Assembly: GCA_946482545.1 (NCBI GenBank)
Contig: CAMLRX010000189.1
Location: forward strand, 1 to 6,706
Direction of reading: 5' to 3'
From: an uncultured Flavihumibacter sp.
GTDB taxonomy: Bacteria; Bacteroidota; Bacteroidia; Chitinophagales; Chitinophagaceae
Length of the DNA: 6,706 nucleotides
Shown: one piece after another, positions 1 through 6,540 of the stretch
How positions within the stretch are numbered: position 1 is the stretch's first letter
Layout of the letters: every line of letters begins with the position of its first letter
Made by a program: the position numbers and the translations under genes
The notes under the pieces: model-generated
Told to the model about the DNA's origin: nothing
Seen by the model: only the letters and a program-made list of their open reading frames with translations
Database searches by the model: none

Positions 1-973
1 CAGCCAATCCATCAATATGGTCTATCCTGAATCCCTGTACCAATCCTTCTTTGTAAAGTTGTGCCAGCAACTGGTGGTATTCCCGGAACACGCTTTCTTC
101 CTGCATGTTCAGACAAATAAGATTATTCACGGTAAAAAAACGCCGGTAATTGATCAGGCCGGAAGTGGCGTTCCAGTAAGTAAGCCGGTAATGTTGGGCT
201 TCCAGTACTTTTTTGCGCAGCAGGATGCTGTTGTTCACCTGTGTAAGAAAATTTTCGAGTGCGGCATTAAAAGATTCATTGGTGCTTAAGATTTGTATCC
301 ATGCGGTTTTCATTTCCTGCAAGGCCTCATAAGTAGCAATTTCTTTCATGCCGGTAAGCAGGTTGCGGATGCTGTTTTCCACGGTTTCCATATCTGGCAC
401 CGCGGAAGCGAAACCTGCGAGTAATTCAAGTGAATCCGGGGAAAGCGGGAAGAAGGAATCGTTATACCTGAACTGCCATCCTTTTGTATTGAATTGAATG
501 GTGAGGTTGCCCTTTTCGATGGCCTCATCCGCTTCTTCTCCCAGGAAGGGTACCATCAGTTTCCCATTTAGTTCCGGGTGGGGATGGTGCCAGTTGATGT
601 CGAAATAATTACTGTAAGGTGATTTTTCTCCCCATTCCAGTACGTTCCACAAACGATAATTGTTTTCATGGAAAGCCATGTGGTTGGGAACAATGTCCTG
701 CAGCCACCAGATGCCATACTTTTTGAGTTCGGCAGAGAGCGCACGCCATTCTTCCAATGTCCCGATCTCCGGATTTACCGTATGCGGGTCCGTTACATCG
801 TAGCCGTGCGTGCTTCCGGGAACAGCACTGAAAACGGGGGAAGCATACAATGTGGAGACGCCCAACTGATGAAGGTAGGGTAGGATTTCTTTGAGGTGAC
901 TGAAGGTAAATGTTTTACTGAATTGAATGCGGTAGCTTGCAACTGGTGTAAGATCAGATGGGTTGAATTTCAT
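1..973 (-). CDS. treY: Malto-oligosyltrehalose synthase (TreY), N-terminal 324 residues, cut by window edge
   Basis: TreY is a cytoplasmic GH13-family enzyme that isomerises the reducing-end alpha-1,4 bond of a maltodextrin to an alpha,alpha-1,1 bond, giving maltooligosyl-trehalose for TreZ. The frame is open from the ATG at 973 to the left edge. The N-terminus (PVASYRIQFSKTFTF, then LYASPVF and PGSTHGYDVTDPHTVNPEIG at about residues 42-70) is characteristic of TreY. GH13 region I is DIVPNHM at residues 93-99. The last residues before the edge are GFRIDHIDGLA (314-324), GH13 region II, with D318 as the expected nucleophile. The acid/base residue, region IV and the C-terminal half lie outside the window. 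The ATG sits inside the last codons of treZ, so the genes overlap by 20 nt and no Shine-Dalgarno sequence precedes the start; translational coupling is likely. The treZ neighbour supports the assignment. The identification is very secure; completeness of the gene cannot be judged. Confidence 0.96.
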   Translation of the reverse strand, partial: MKFNPSDLTPVASYRIQFSKTFTFSHLKEILPYLHQLGVSTLYASPVFSAVPGSTHGYDVTDPHTVNPEIGTLEEWRALSAELKKYGIWWLQDIVPNHMAFHENNYRLWNVLEWGEKSPYSNYFDINWHHPHPELNGKLMVPFLGEEADEAIEKGNLTIQFNTKGWQFRYNDSFFPLSPDSLELLAGFASAVPDMETVENSIRNLLTGMKEIATYEALQEMKTAWIQILSTNESFNAALENFLTQVNNSILLRKKVLEAQHYRLTYWNATSGLINYRRFFTVNNLICLNMQEESVFREYHQLLAQLYKEGLVQGFRIDHIDGLA

Positions 974-2774
974 AAACAACGGCGGTATAAGGTGGAATAA
1001 AAGATGTTTTTGTTTCAGTGGAGTGAAGGCTCCATTGCGCTTCGGAGGAATCGAATATTTTTTTGAGGGATGGATATTGTTTGTCGTGGAAAACTTCGGG
1101 TTTATCCGAGAAGTTCAGTAATACCAGGAGATGCTCTCCGGGCGCTTTGCGCTCAAATGAAATCAGTTTACCTGATGGTTCTTCCACGATGGTCGCGTTC
1201 CGTTCCGTGTTGCGGAGTGCGGCCCTGTTCTTCCGCATGGCGATCAAGTAGGTATAATAACGGATAAGTATAGCTGCTTTTTCATTATCCGTGTTCCAGG
1301 AAAGCGTGGATTTGCTGAATTCATCTTCGGATTGTGGATCGGGTACTTCATCTGCCCAGTTGAAGCTTTTGAACTCTTCTTTTCTTCCCTTTCTCAGGTT
1401 ACTGATCAGTTCAGGGTCGGAATGGTCCGTAAAGAAGAGGAACGGATTTGTTTCCCCGTATTCTTCACCCATAAATAGCATTGGGGTGTGCGCGGTGAGC
1501 AACATGGCCGCTGCCGCCAGCTTCAGCGCGTCGAGAGATACCAGGGAACTGAGTCTTTCTCCTTTTAAACGGTTACCGATCTGGTCGTGGTTTTGCGTGA
1601 AAACGACGAACTGGTGGTAGGGAAGTTGTTCCGGACTTCTTCCAAATTTCCGGTTACGCACCTGCGAGTATTCACCCGTATATACATAGGATTCACGCAG
1701 GCTCTTTACAAACGGCGCCACGTTCCCGAAATCGGCGTAATAACCATTTGTTTCATTGGTGAGTAAGGCGTGGAGCGCATGGTGAAACTCGTCGGTCCAT
1801 TGTCCGGAGAGGCCGAATCCGCCTTCGTTGGCCGGTTTAATATAACGGGGCGCGTTGTAGTCTATCTCAGCGATCAGTACTTTTTTTCTGCCGGATATAC
1901 TTTCGAGTTGTTGTACTGCCCCGGACAGTTCTTCCATAAAATGCATGGCGCCGCAATCCCAGATGGCGTGTACGGCATCTATGCGCAAGCCGTCCATTCT
2001 GAATTCGTTGAGCCACATCAATGCGTTGTTGATGTAAAAGGAGCGTACACCATCGCACCAGGCATCGTCAAAGTTGAGCGCCTTTCCCCAGGGTGTTTTG
2101 TATTTCTCTGTAAAATAAGGGCCGTATTGTTCGAGGTAATTGCCTTCTGGTCCCAGGTGATTGTATACCACATCCAGCACTACGGCGATGCCGTGCAGGT
2201 GTGCGGCGTTTACCAGCGTTTTTAATTGCGCCGGTGTACCGTAAGTGTTATGCACCGCGAAGGGGAATACACCATCGTATCCCCAGTTTCTTTTTCCCGG
2301 AAACTGGGCCACAGGCATCAGTTCTATGGTGTTAATGCCGATAGAACTGAGATAGGGCAGACGTTCCATGATTCCTTCAAAACTATGTTCAGGGGTGAAG
2401 CAACCGGTATGCAGTTCGTACATCACCATATCCCGGAGCGGTATGCCTTTCCACTCGTTGTCGGTCCAGGTAAAATGCGGATCCACCACTTCTGAAGCGC
2501 CATGCACGCCCTCGGGCTGACGGCGGGAAGCGGGATCGGGTATAGGTTCCGCGCCATCCACACTATAACGGTAACGCGCGCCTGGTGGAATATCGGGTAA
2601 GATAATGCGCCAGTAGCCGGAATCATCTTTGTCGAGCTGAAATGCCTGCTGCCTGTAATCGTCCTCTAAGATAAGTTGAACATTTTCCGCGAGGGGTGCC
2701 CACACGGAGAAAAGGCAGTGGCCATCATTCATTACGAAAGCCCCTGCGAAAGGATATTTGTTTGCCGGTTCCAT
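954..2774 (-). CDS. treZ: Malto-oligosyltrehalose trehalohydrolase (TreZ)
   Basis: TreZ hydrolyses the alpha-1,4 bond next to the trehalose end of maltooligosyl-trehalose, releasing trehalose in the cytoplasm. The 606-residue length is normal for the family. Residues about 10-100 form the N-terminal beta-sandwich typical of TreZ and branching enzymes (LFSVWAPLAENVQLIL). The GH13 barrel follows: NWGYDGVFPFAV (163-174), region I DVVYNHLGPEGNYL (201-214), region II DGLRIDAVHAI (261-271) with probable nucleophile D266, region III LIAEIDYNAPR (300-310) with probable acid/base E303, and region IV FTQNHDQIGNR (392-402) with H396 and D397. A small C-terminal beta domain fills about residues 500-606. 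All catalytic residues expected from the family are present, so the enzyme should be active. The ATG at 2774 has GGAAGG only one base upstream, too close for a normal Shine-Dalgarno, but the protein starts where the family does. The 3' end overlaps treY by 20 nt. treX/glgX debranching and treS genes are not seen in the window. Confidence 0.97.
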   Translation of the reverse strand: MEPANKYPFAGAFVMNDGHCLFSVWAPLAENVQLILEDDYRQQAFQLDKDDSGYWRIILPDIPPGARYRYSVDGAEPIPDPASRRQPEGVHGASEVVDPHFTWTDNEWKGIPLRDMVMYELHTGCFTPEHSFEGIMERLPYLSSIGINTIELMPVAQFPGKRNWGYDGVFPFAVHNTYGTPAQLKTLVNAAHLHGIAVVLDVVYNHLGPEGNYLEQYGPYFTEKYKTPWGKALNFDDAWCDGVRSFYINNALMWLNEFRMDGLRIDAVHAIWDCGAMHFMEELSGAVQQLESISGRKKVLIAEIDYNAPRYIKPANEGGFGLSGQWTDEFHHALHALLTNETNGYYADFGNVAPFVKSLRESYVYTGEYSQVRNRKFGRSPEQLPYHQFVVFTQNHDQIGNRLKGERLSSLVSLDALKLAAAAMLLTAHTPMLFMGEEYGETNPFLFFTDHSDPELISNLRKGRKEEFKSFNWADEVPDPQSEDEFSKSTLSWNTDNEKAAILIRYYTYLIAMRKNRAALRNTERNATIVEEPSGKLISFERKAPGEHLLVLLNFSDKPEVFHDKQYPSLKKIFDSSEAQWSLHSTETKTSFIPPYTAVVYEIQPI

Positions 2775-2849
2775 ACCTTCCGGGCTGAAAAGGCTATGCC
2801 ACGGCGAATAGGGGACAGGCGTACATTTTTTTACCCGTAATGGGGGATG
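2775..2849. other. Short gap between the CE15 esterase gene and treZ
   Basis: This 75-bp spacer follows the esterase stop codon on the minus strand. It has a run of seven A residues (minus strand) but no convincing TAnnTTTG promoter match and no GC-rich stem followed by a T-run. By eye, nothing separates the esterase and treZ into distinct transcription units, so read-through from the esterase promoter is the simplest reading. A promoter inside the esterase gene cannot be excluded. Confidence 0.5.
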
Positions 2850-4376
2850 TTACTTCAGCATTTTGTTGGCCCAGGGAATAAAATACTGGAAATTAGGCGC
2901 ATCGGTATGGCCGCCATCATGTTGCCGCCATGCCAGTTTCCCGTCCATTAACCCCGACAACACCGGAGGTATTACTTCTTTGTGATAATCGTTGCTAAGC
3001 CCGAGATCAGTTGCGCCCAGCAATTTATAAACGGCTCCGGCGGCAACGGTGGCTTTGAAACTGCCGTTCTGGTCGAGCCATTTTGCGTCGCCTTTTTCGG
3101 GGATGCCATAACTGATGAAGACGGGGCGGGGTGCGCAAAGTGCAAGGAGTTCGTGGGAATCAACCGGAAGGTCACAGCCTGTTTTCCTTCCAAAACCGGC
3201 TGTTTCAGCGGCGTATTTCAGGTAGTTTCCCGCCATCCAATGGTAGGAGCCACTGTTGGCAATACTTTCCACCGCTTCTCCGAAAACCCTTCTGTGGAGT
3301 GTGGTGCCACCTTTGCCCGAAGAGCCGATGAGGGCGATGGCGAATCTTTGGTCGAATGCCATGGTAACCAATGCAGCTTTGCCATACCTTGAAACACCTT
3401 CTATTCCTACTTTCTTCGCATCTACCAGTGTATCTTTTTCGAAGAAGTCAAGTGCACGCGAGGCGCCCCAGCCCCAGGCCCTTAATGCGCCCCATTGATC
3501 GGGTTGCCGTTGTTGCCCCTTGTTGGTTAAGCCAATGATGCCGCGTGTTAAACCTGAGCCATTATCGGCCTGGATGCTCGCAGGGTCCAGCAGGCAATAG
3601 CCCCATCCTGCGGCCAGCAGTTGTTCGGTGGGTCGAGAGTCGCCATTGGGAGGTGGGGCAAAAAAGTTCGGACCCGGAAGCCGGGTGGCGGGCGCGTAGG
3701 CCGGGTATTTATCAAAAATTTGTTTCAATTCCGGATTATTTTTTGAAAGCAATTCTTTTAATGCGGCATTGATTTGCTCCATGTCTTCCGGTGATGGTTG
3801 TGCTGGTGCGGGCAATGCAGGACGACCAAACATGATGAGCAGCGGTACGGGGCCTTTTACGTTTCGTGGTACCACCACCACCATATTGATATGCACATCT
3901 ATAAGCGGATAGGCGCTATTGCCGGCCACGCCAATCACTTGCCGGGCAATCACCGGAATCCTGCCAACGAATTCATGGTCCGTTATTTTCGTAGTCCATT
4001 TAATTGTAGGAACGTTAGCTGGGATTTTTCCATACACTTCAGTTTCAAAATCTGCAACGATTTCGGGGCGGCGCTTTGACCACCATTGCTGCGCTGTTGT
4101 TGTCTTCTTACCGTTCTTTAACAGGAATGCGTCGGGCAACTGCGGACATGGGTTCGCAAGCGCTTCCTCATAGTTTGCATGATTGGGTGCATTTTCGTTT
4201 GCGGCTGGTCCGGGACGTAGTGTTTTGATGCCCAATAATGCCATCATGTTGGCATGGTCCTGTGGCGCGGTAAAAGTTTTTAAAGATGGGTATTGGGTGC
4301 TATCTATGGATTTATGTTGGGAGAAGGTGCAAATAGAATGCAGGATAAATGCATGCAGGAAGAATAGTTTTTTCAT
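2850..4376 (-). CDS. Secreted CE15-family glucuronoyl esterase-like alpha/beta hydrolase
   Basis: CE15 enzymes cleave esters of 4-O-methyl-glucuronic acid, notably those linking glucuronoxylan to lignin. This 508-residue protein begins with a signal peptide (MKKLFFLHAFILHSICTFSQ) probably cut by signal peptidase I near residue 20; there is no proper lipobox, so it is likely periplasmic or secreted. Family-like segments follow in order: LPDAFLLKNGKKTTTAQQWW (80-99), RPEIVADFETEVYGKIP (103-119), PDQWGALRAWGWGASRALD (292-310), and nucleophile motif GVSRYGKAAL (327-336) with S329, oxyanion R330 and substrate-binding K333. Then come GKGGTTLHRRVFGE (354-367), YHWMAGNYLKYA (378-389), VDSHELLALCAPRPVF (405-420) and QHDGGH (485-490), where H490 is the likely catalytic His. 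The position of the usual fungal catalytic Glu is S352, so D406 probably supplies the acid (inference). A promoter lies 40 bp upstream and treZ 75 bp downstream. The family is secure; the natural substrate is not, since bacterial CE15 members vary. Confidence 0.88.
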   Translation of the reverse strand: MKKLFFLHAFILHSICTFSQHKSIDSTQYPSLKTFTAPQDHANMMALLGIKTLRPGPAANENAPNHANYEEALANPCPQLPDAFLLKNGKKTTTAQQWWSKRRPEIVADFETEVYGKIPANVPTIKWTTKITDHEFVGRIPVIARQVIGVAGNSAYPLIDVHINMVVVVPRNVKGPVPLLIMFGRPALPAPAQPSPEDMEQINAALKELLSKNNPELKQIFDKYPAYAPATRLPGPNFFAPPPNGDSRPTEQLLAAGWGYCLLDPASIQADNGSGLTRGIIGLTNKGQQRQPDQWGALRAWGWGASRALDFFEKDTLVDAKKVGIEGVSRYGKAALVTMAFDQRFAIALIGSSGKGGTTLHRRVFGEAVESIANSGSYHWMAGNYLKYAAETAGFGRKTGCDLPVDSHELLALCAPRPVFISYGIPEKGDAKWLDQNGSFKATVAAGAVYKLLGATDLGLSNDYHKEVIPPVLSGLMDGKLAWRQHDGGHTDAPNFQYFIPWANKMLK

Positions 4377-4416
4377 ATTGCAACTGATCGTTTTGGAAGA
4401 GATGACAGCGTTGATG

Positions 4417-4424
4417 CAAAGTTA
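4417..4424 (-). promoter_or_regulatory. Bacteroidota-type -7 promoter element upstream of the CE15 gene
   Basis: The minus strand reads TAACTTTG, an exact match to the Bacteroidota primary sigma factor -7 element TAnnTTTG. Its 3' end is 40 bp before the esterase ATG, which would give a leader of roughly 30-35 nt. No clear TTG-type -33 element is seen at the usual 19-21 bp further upstream. It is the best promoter match found and would drive the esterase and possibly treZ-treY. The leader itself has no Shine-Dalgarno sequence and is A-rich next to the ATG, as is common in this phylum. Confidence 0.6.
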
Positions 4425-4492
4425 GATCAGGGAATTGAAAAGTGTTGATGTGATATTATTGAAGGCAGGTAGTATTTTAATGTTTTTCCCTA

Positions 4493-4520
4493 TTGCTAGA
4501 GATTTATCTCTGTTTAGCAA
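4493..4520 (-). repeat. Interrupted inverted repeat spanning the stop codon of the thioredoxin-domain gene
   Basis: The outer arms TTGCT and AGCAA flank an inner pair AGAGA and TCTCT. Read as minus-strand RNA it folds into a 5-bp outer stem, a 4-nt bulge (AAAC) on the 5' side, a 5-bp inner stem and a UAAA loop that contains the UAA stop codon (4506-4504). The stem is AU-rich and followed by UAGGGAAAAAC rather than a U-run, so it is not a standard intrinsic terminator. It might mark or protect the 3' end of the transcript; it could also be chance. Confidence 0.45.
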
Positions 4521-6414
4521 GCTCGATCAATGCCTGCAGGTCATCTGCTTCCCCAACAGAAATGATTGTTCCGGATGGTGCAATTACGATTTGCTGCGGA
4601 ATGGATTCAGCATGGTATAATTTAGCTATGCTATGCTGTTGGTCAATTAAAACATGGTTGTAGTATTTGGCGGTACTTATTATTTTCTTTGCCTGGGAGA
4701 TCATGTTTTCCGGCGTATCGAATTCGTAGGTGTCGATCAGTAATATTGCTACCGAGCTGTCATTTTCATATTGATCAATATATTGTTTCATTATTGGCAA
4801 AGCGGCAAGGCAGGGGCGGCACCAGCTTGCCCAGAAGTCCAGTACAATGGTTTTTCCTTTCAGCGATTTTGTGGAAACACTGTCTCCGTTAAGATTTTGG
4901 AGCGTGAATTCCCGCATATTAAAGTCGCCTATTTGTTTCAGGACTTTATCACGTTGCAGTTGAATATTTTTTTTAACAAGGAGTATGCGCAGTGAGTCGA
5001 TTGCTTTACTGTTTTTACCGAGAACAGAGGAAAGGCGTTTGAGGTGTTGAAGGTTCAGTTGCCCGTACTCTTTTTCATGAATGTTTTGTAACAGGTATTG
5101 GTATGCGTATTCTGGTCCCTTTGCCTTTTCAGTAACGGTAAGGTATAGGCTATACATATTCTCCTTCATAGGAATGCCTGCAGATGCCATTCTTTCTGCA
5201 AAATGAAAGGCTGAATCAAAGCGTTTTTCGGTAATGTGGTAACGGGTGTATTGGTACAGAAGTTTTTGATGCGTATTGTACAATGTTCCATCATTGCGTT
5301 CAGGGAGTGTATTTTGAATCTGTTGTTCAATCATTCGCATGGCACGCCGGAGTATAAATCCTGCAAAGCGGATTTTTTCTTTCGGTGCATTTTTCCCGGC
5401 CAATAACGCTTCCGCATAATACCCGTATGAGTTGGCCACCACATCAGGTTTACAGATCAGCTTTTCATATTGTGGTAGTTTTTCGCTGCGAAGTTGCTCA
5501 AGTTGCAGGTGTAGAAGCTTGTTGTAGAAAACATACTTTTTTCTTTCTGAAGTATCCGGGAACGTTTGTAGATAGTATTGAAGTTTGGCTGCAATTTCAT
5601 TTTCAGTTTGAGCGGTATTACTTTCTATGCTATCTAAAAAAATGTCCTGTGCGATACTTCCCCGTGGAAATTGCATGATTATTTTTCTTTCCAATTGCTC
5701 ATGCGCCAATTTTTCTCCCAGCAGTTTATAAATGAAGAGCGCGTTTCCCCAGTTCTTTTCATTTTTGGGGAAGGTTGAAAGAGAATCCGCAAGTTGATGC
5801 AGTATAGGGCGCATAGAATCCTGATTGCGGCCATAAAGTAGTCGTAAATAATACCTGTAGTTAATCGCATTGTCTTGCAGTTCAGGATAATCTTTAAATC
5901 CTTTCTGGTATAAACGGATAATTTCTTCTTCTGTTGACTTCCTGTTTAATTTTAAGATGCGCCAGGCGTAATCACTGAGTAACTCCACCGTCTCTATGTA
6001 AGTTTGCGGAGGAATTTTTCTTCCTTTTTCAAGAATGGATGGTCGGTATCCTGTTTCATTGTTGTCCAGAACTATCCCATTATGATCTGTTATTGCAGCT
6101 ACCACAGCAAAAACGTCAACAGGAAGCTGAACTTTGCCTTCAAAATTGTCTCCATTTTTCAGCAGCGAAGCAGTATAGTAATGATAATTGTTTTCGTGTT
6201 TGTATACAACAGCGGCCCTGATGTACTCCGGCAACCTCAATAAGGAAGGCTGTGAGTAGCGAAGCGTTAGCGTGGTGTCATCCCGCTTCACCATCTTCAA
6301 TGTGCCCTTCACATCCAATTGGGCCAATGTTTTTGTGGTGAAAAGCAACAAGAAGCTGGAGATGAAAATCGCTATTGCGTTGCAAGGTAAAGATGCTTTA
6401 AAGGAATGTCGCAT
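4504..6414 (-). CDS. Exported protein with long helical region and C-terminal TlpA/ResA-like thioredoxin domain
   Basis: The protein is probably a periplasmic thiol-disulfide oxidoreductase. The chosen ATG at 6414 gives 636 residues and puts the signal peptide at the N-terminus (hydrophobic core AIAIFISSFLLLF, likely cut near TLA|Q at residue 31). An in-frame TTG at 6450 would add 12 polar residues before the signal and overlap a hairpin, so it is unlikely. No lipobox is present. Residues about 33-135 look beta-rich (a possible small N-terminal domain). About 135-490 is rich in Leu, Tyr, Glu and Lys and looks helical, possibly TPR-like. The thioredoxin-like domain covers about 495-636: GDFNMREFTLQNLNG, TIVLDFWASWCRPCLAALP with active-site C532-R533-P534-C535, LLIDTYEF, and the cis-Pro loop ESIPQQIVI (P606). 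Both cysteines are present, so redox activity is expected. Typical TlpA/ResA proteins are under 200 residues; long N-terminal extensions are common in Bacteroidota. The substrate is unknown. The gene is divergent from an ECF sigma factor and appears more AT-rich than the treZ side. Confidence 0.85.
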   Translation of the reverse strand: MRHSFKASLPCNAIAIFISSFLLLFTTKTLAQLDVKGTLKMVKRDDTTLTLRYSQPSLLRLPEYIRAAVVYKHENNYHYYTASLLKNGDNFEGKVQLPVDVFAVVAAITDHNGIVLDNNETGYRPSILEKGRKIPPQTYIETVELLSDYAWRILKLNRKSTEEEIIRLYQKGFKDYPELQDNAINYRYYLRLLYGRNQDSMRPILHQLADSLSTFPKNEKNWGNALFIYKLLGEKLAHEQLERKIIMQFPRGSIAQDIFLDSIESNTAQTENEIAAKLQYYLQTFPDTSERKKYVFYNKLLHLQLEQLRSEKLPQYEKLICKPDVVANSYGYYAEALLAGKNAPKEKIRFAGFILRRAMRMIEQQIQNTLPERNDGTLYNTHQKLLYQYTRYHITEKRFDSAFHFAERMASAGIPMKENMYSLYLTVTEKAKGPEYAYQYLLQNIHEKEYGQLNLQHLKRLSSVLGKNSKAIDSLRILLVKKNIQLQRDKVLKQIGDFNMREFTLQNLNGDSVSTKSLKGKTIVLDFWASWCRPCLAALPIMKQYIDQYENDSSVAILLIDTYEFDTPENMISQAKKIISTAKYYNHVLIDQQHSIAKLYHAESIPQQIVIAPSGTIISVGEADDLQALIELAKQR

Positions 6415-6540
6415 AGGTAAGGTTAGGTTTAAGTCGGCTGGACCAGCCAACTTGCTTTTGCAGCATTACGGCTAATTTAAGCAATATTCACACAATCCCC
6501 CGCATTCCCGATTTTGTTTTAGTTTCGCTCCATATCTCCC
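6415..6540. promoter_or_regulatory. Divergent intergenic region between the thioredoxin-domain gene and the ECF sigma gene
   Basis: Promoters for both flanking genes should lie in these 126 bp. Toward the sigma gene, TAGTTTCG (6520-6527, plus) matches TAnnTTTG at all but one position and would give a very short leader. Toward the thioredoxin gene, TAAATTAG (6472-6479 on the minus strand) also has one mismatch. Neither has a TTG at the usual -33 spacing, so both are weak candidates. A 23-nt inverted repeat at 6431-6453 is listed separately. Confidence 0.4.
6431..6453 (-). repeat. 23-nt inverted repeat in the leader of the thioredoxin-domain gene
   Basis: Ten of eleven positions in each arm are complementary around a single central base; the core is GGCTGGTCCAGCC on the minus strand, flanked by AAGT and ACTT. 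The only mismatch becomes a U-G wobble in minus-strand RNA (C-A in plus-strand RNA), so the minus transcript can form a 10-bp stem with a GUC loop ending 16 nt before the ATG at 6414. No U-run follows, so it is not a terminator. It could be a leader hairpin or a dimeric protein-binding site. Confidence 0.6.

Noticed and set aside
346..883. Small open frames at 346-528 (minus) and 668-883 (plus)
   Set aside because: Both lie in other frames within treY, whose frame is continuous and carries conserved family motifs throughout this stretch.
1770..2225. A 151-codon plus-strand open frame within treZ
   Set aside because: It is fully antisense to the conserved catalytic part of treZ, shows no recognisable motif, and the opposite frame carries all GH13 regions.
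2775..2849. A treZ-specific promoter in the gap before treZ
   Set aside because: The nearest candidate, TAGCCTTTTC on the minus strand, does not fit TAnnTTTG spacing and no TTG element accompanies it.
2982..3392. A 136-codon plus-strand open frame opposite the CE15 gene
   Set aside because: It lies antisense to the conserved nucleophile-to-APRP part of the esterase and is best explained as a by-product of its codon use.
4377..4503. Intrinsic terminator between the thioredoxin-domain gene and the CE15 gene
   Set aside because: The only hairpin is AU-rich, overlaps the stop codon and has no following U-run on the minus strand.
6415..6450. Extension of the thioredoxin-domain gene to a TTG start at 6450
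   Set aside because: It adds 12 residues with charged/polar character before the signal peptide and runs through the inverted repeat; the ATG at 6414 gives a normal signal peptide.
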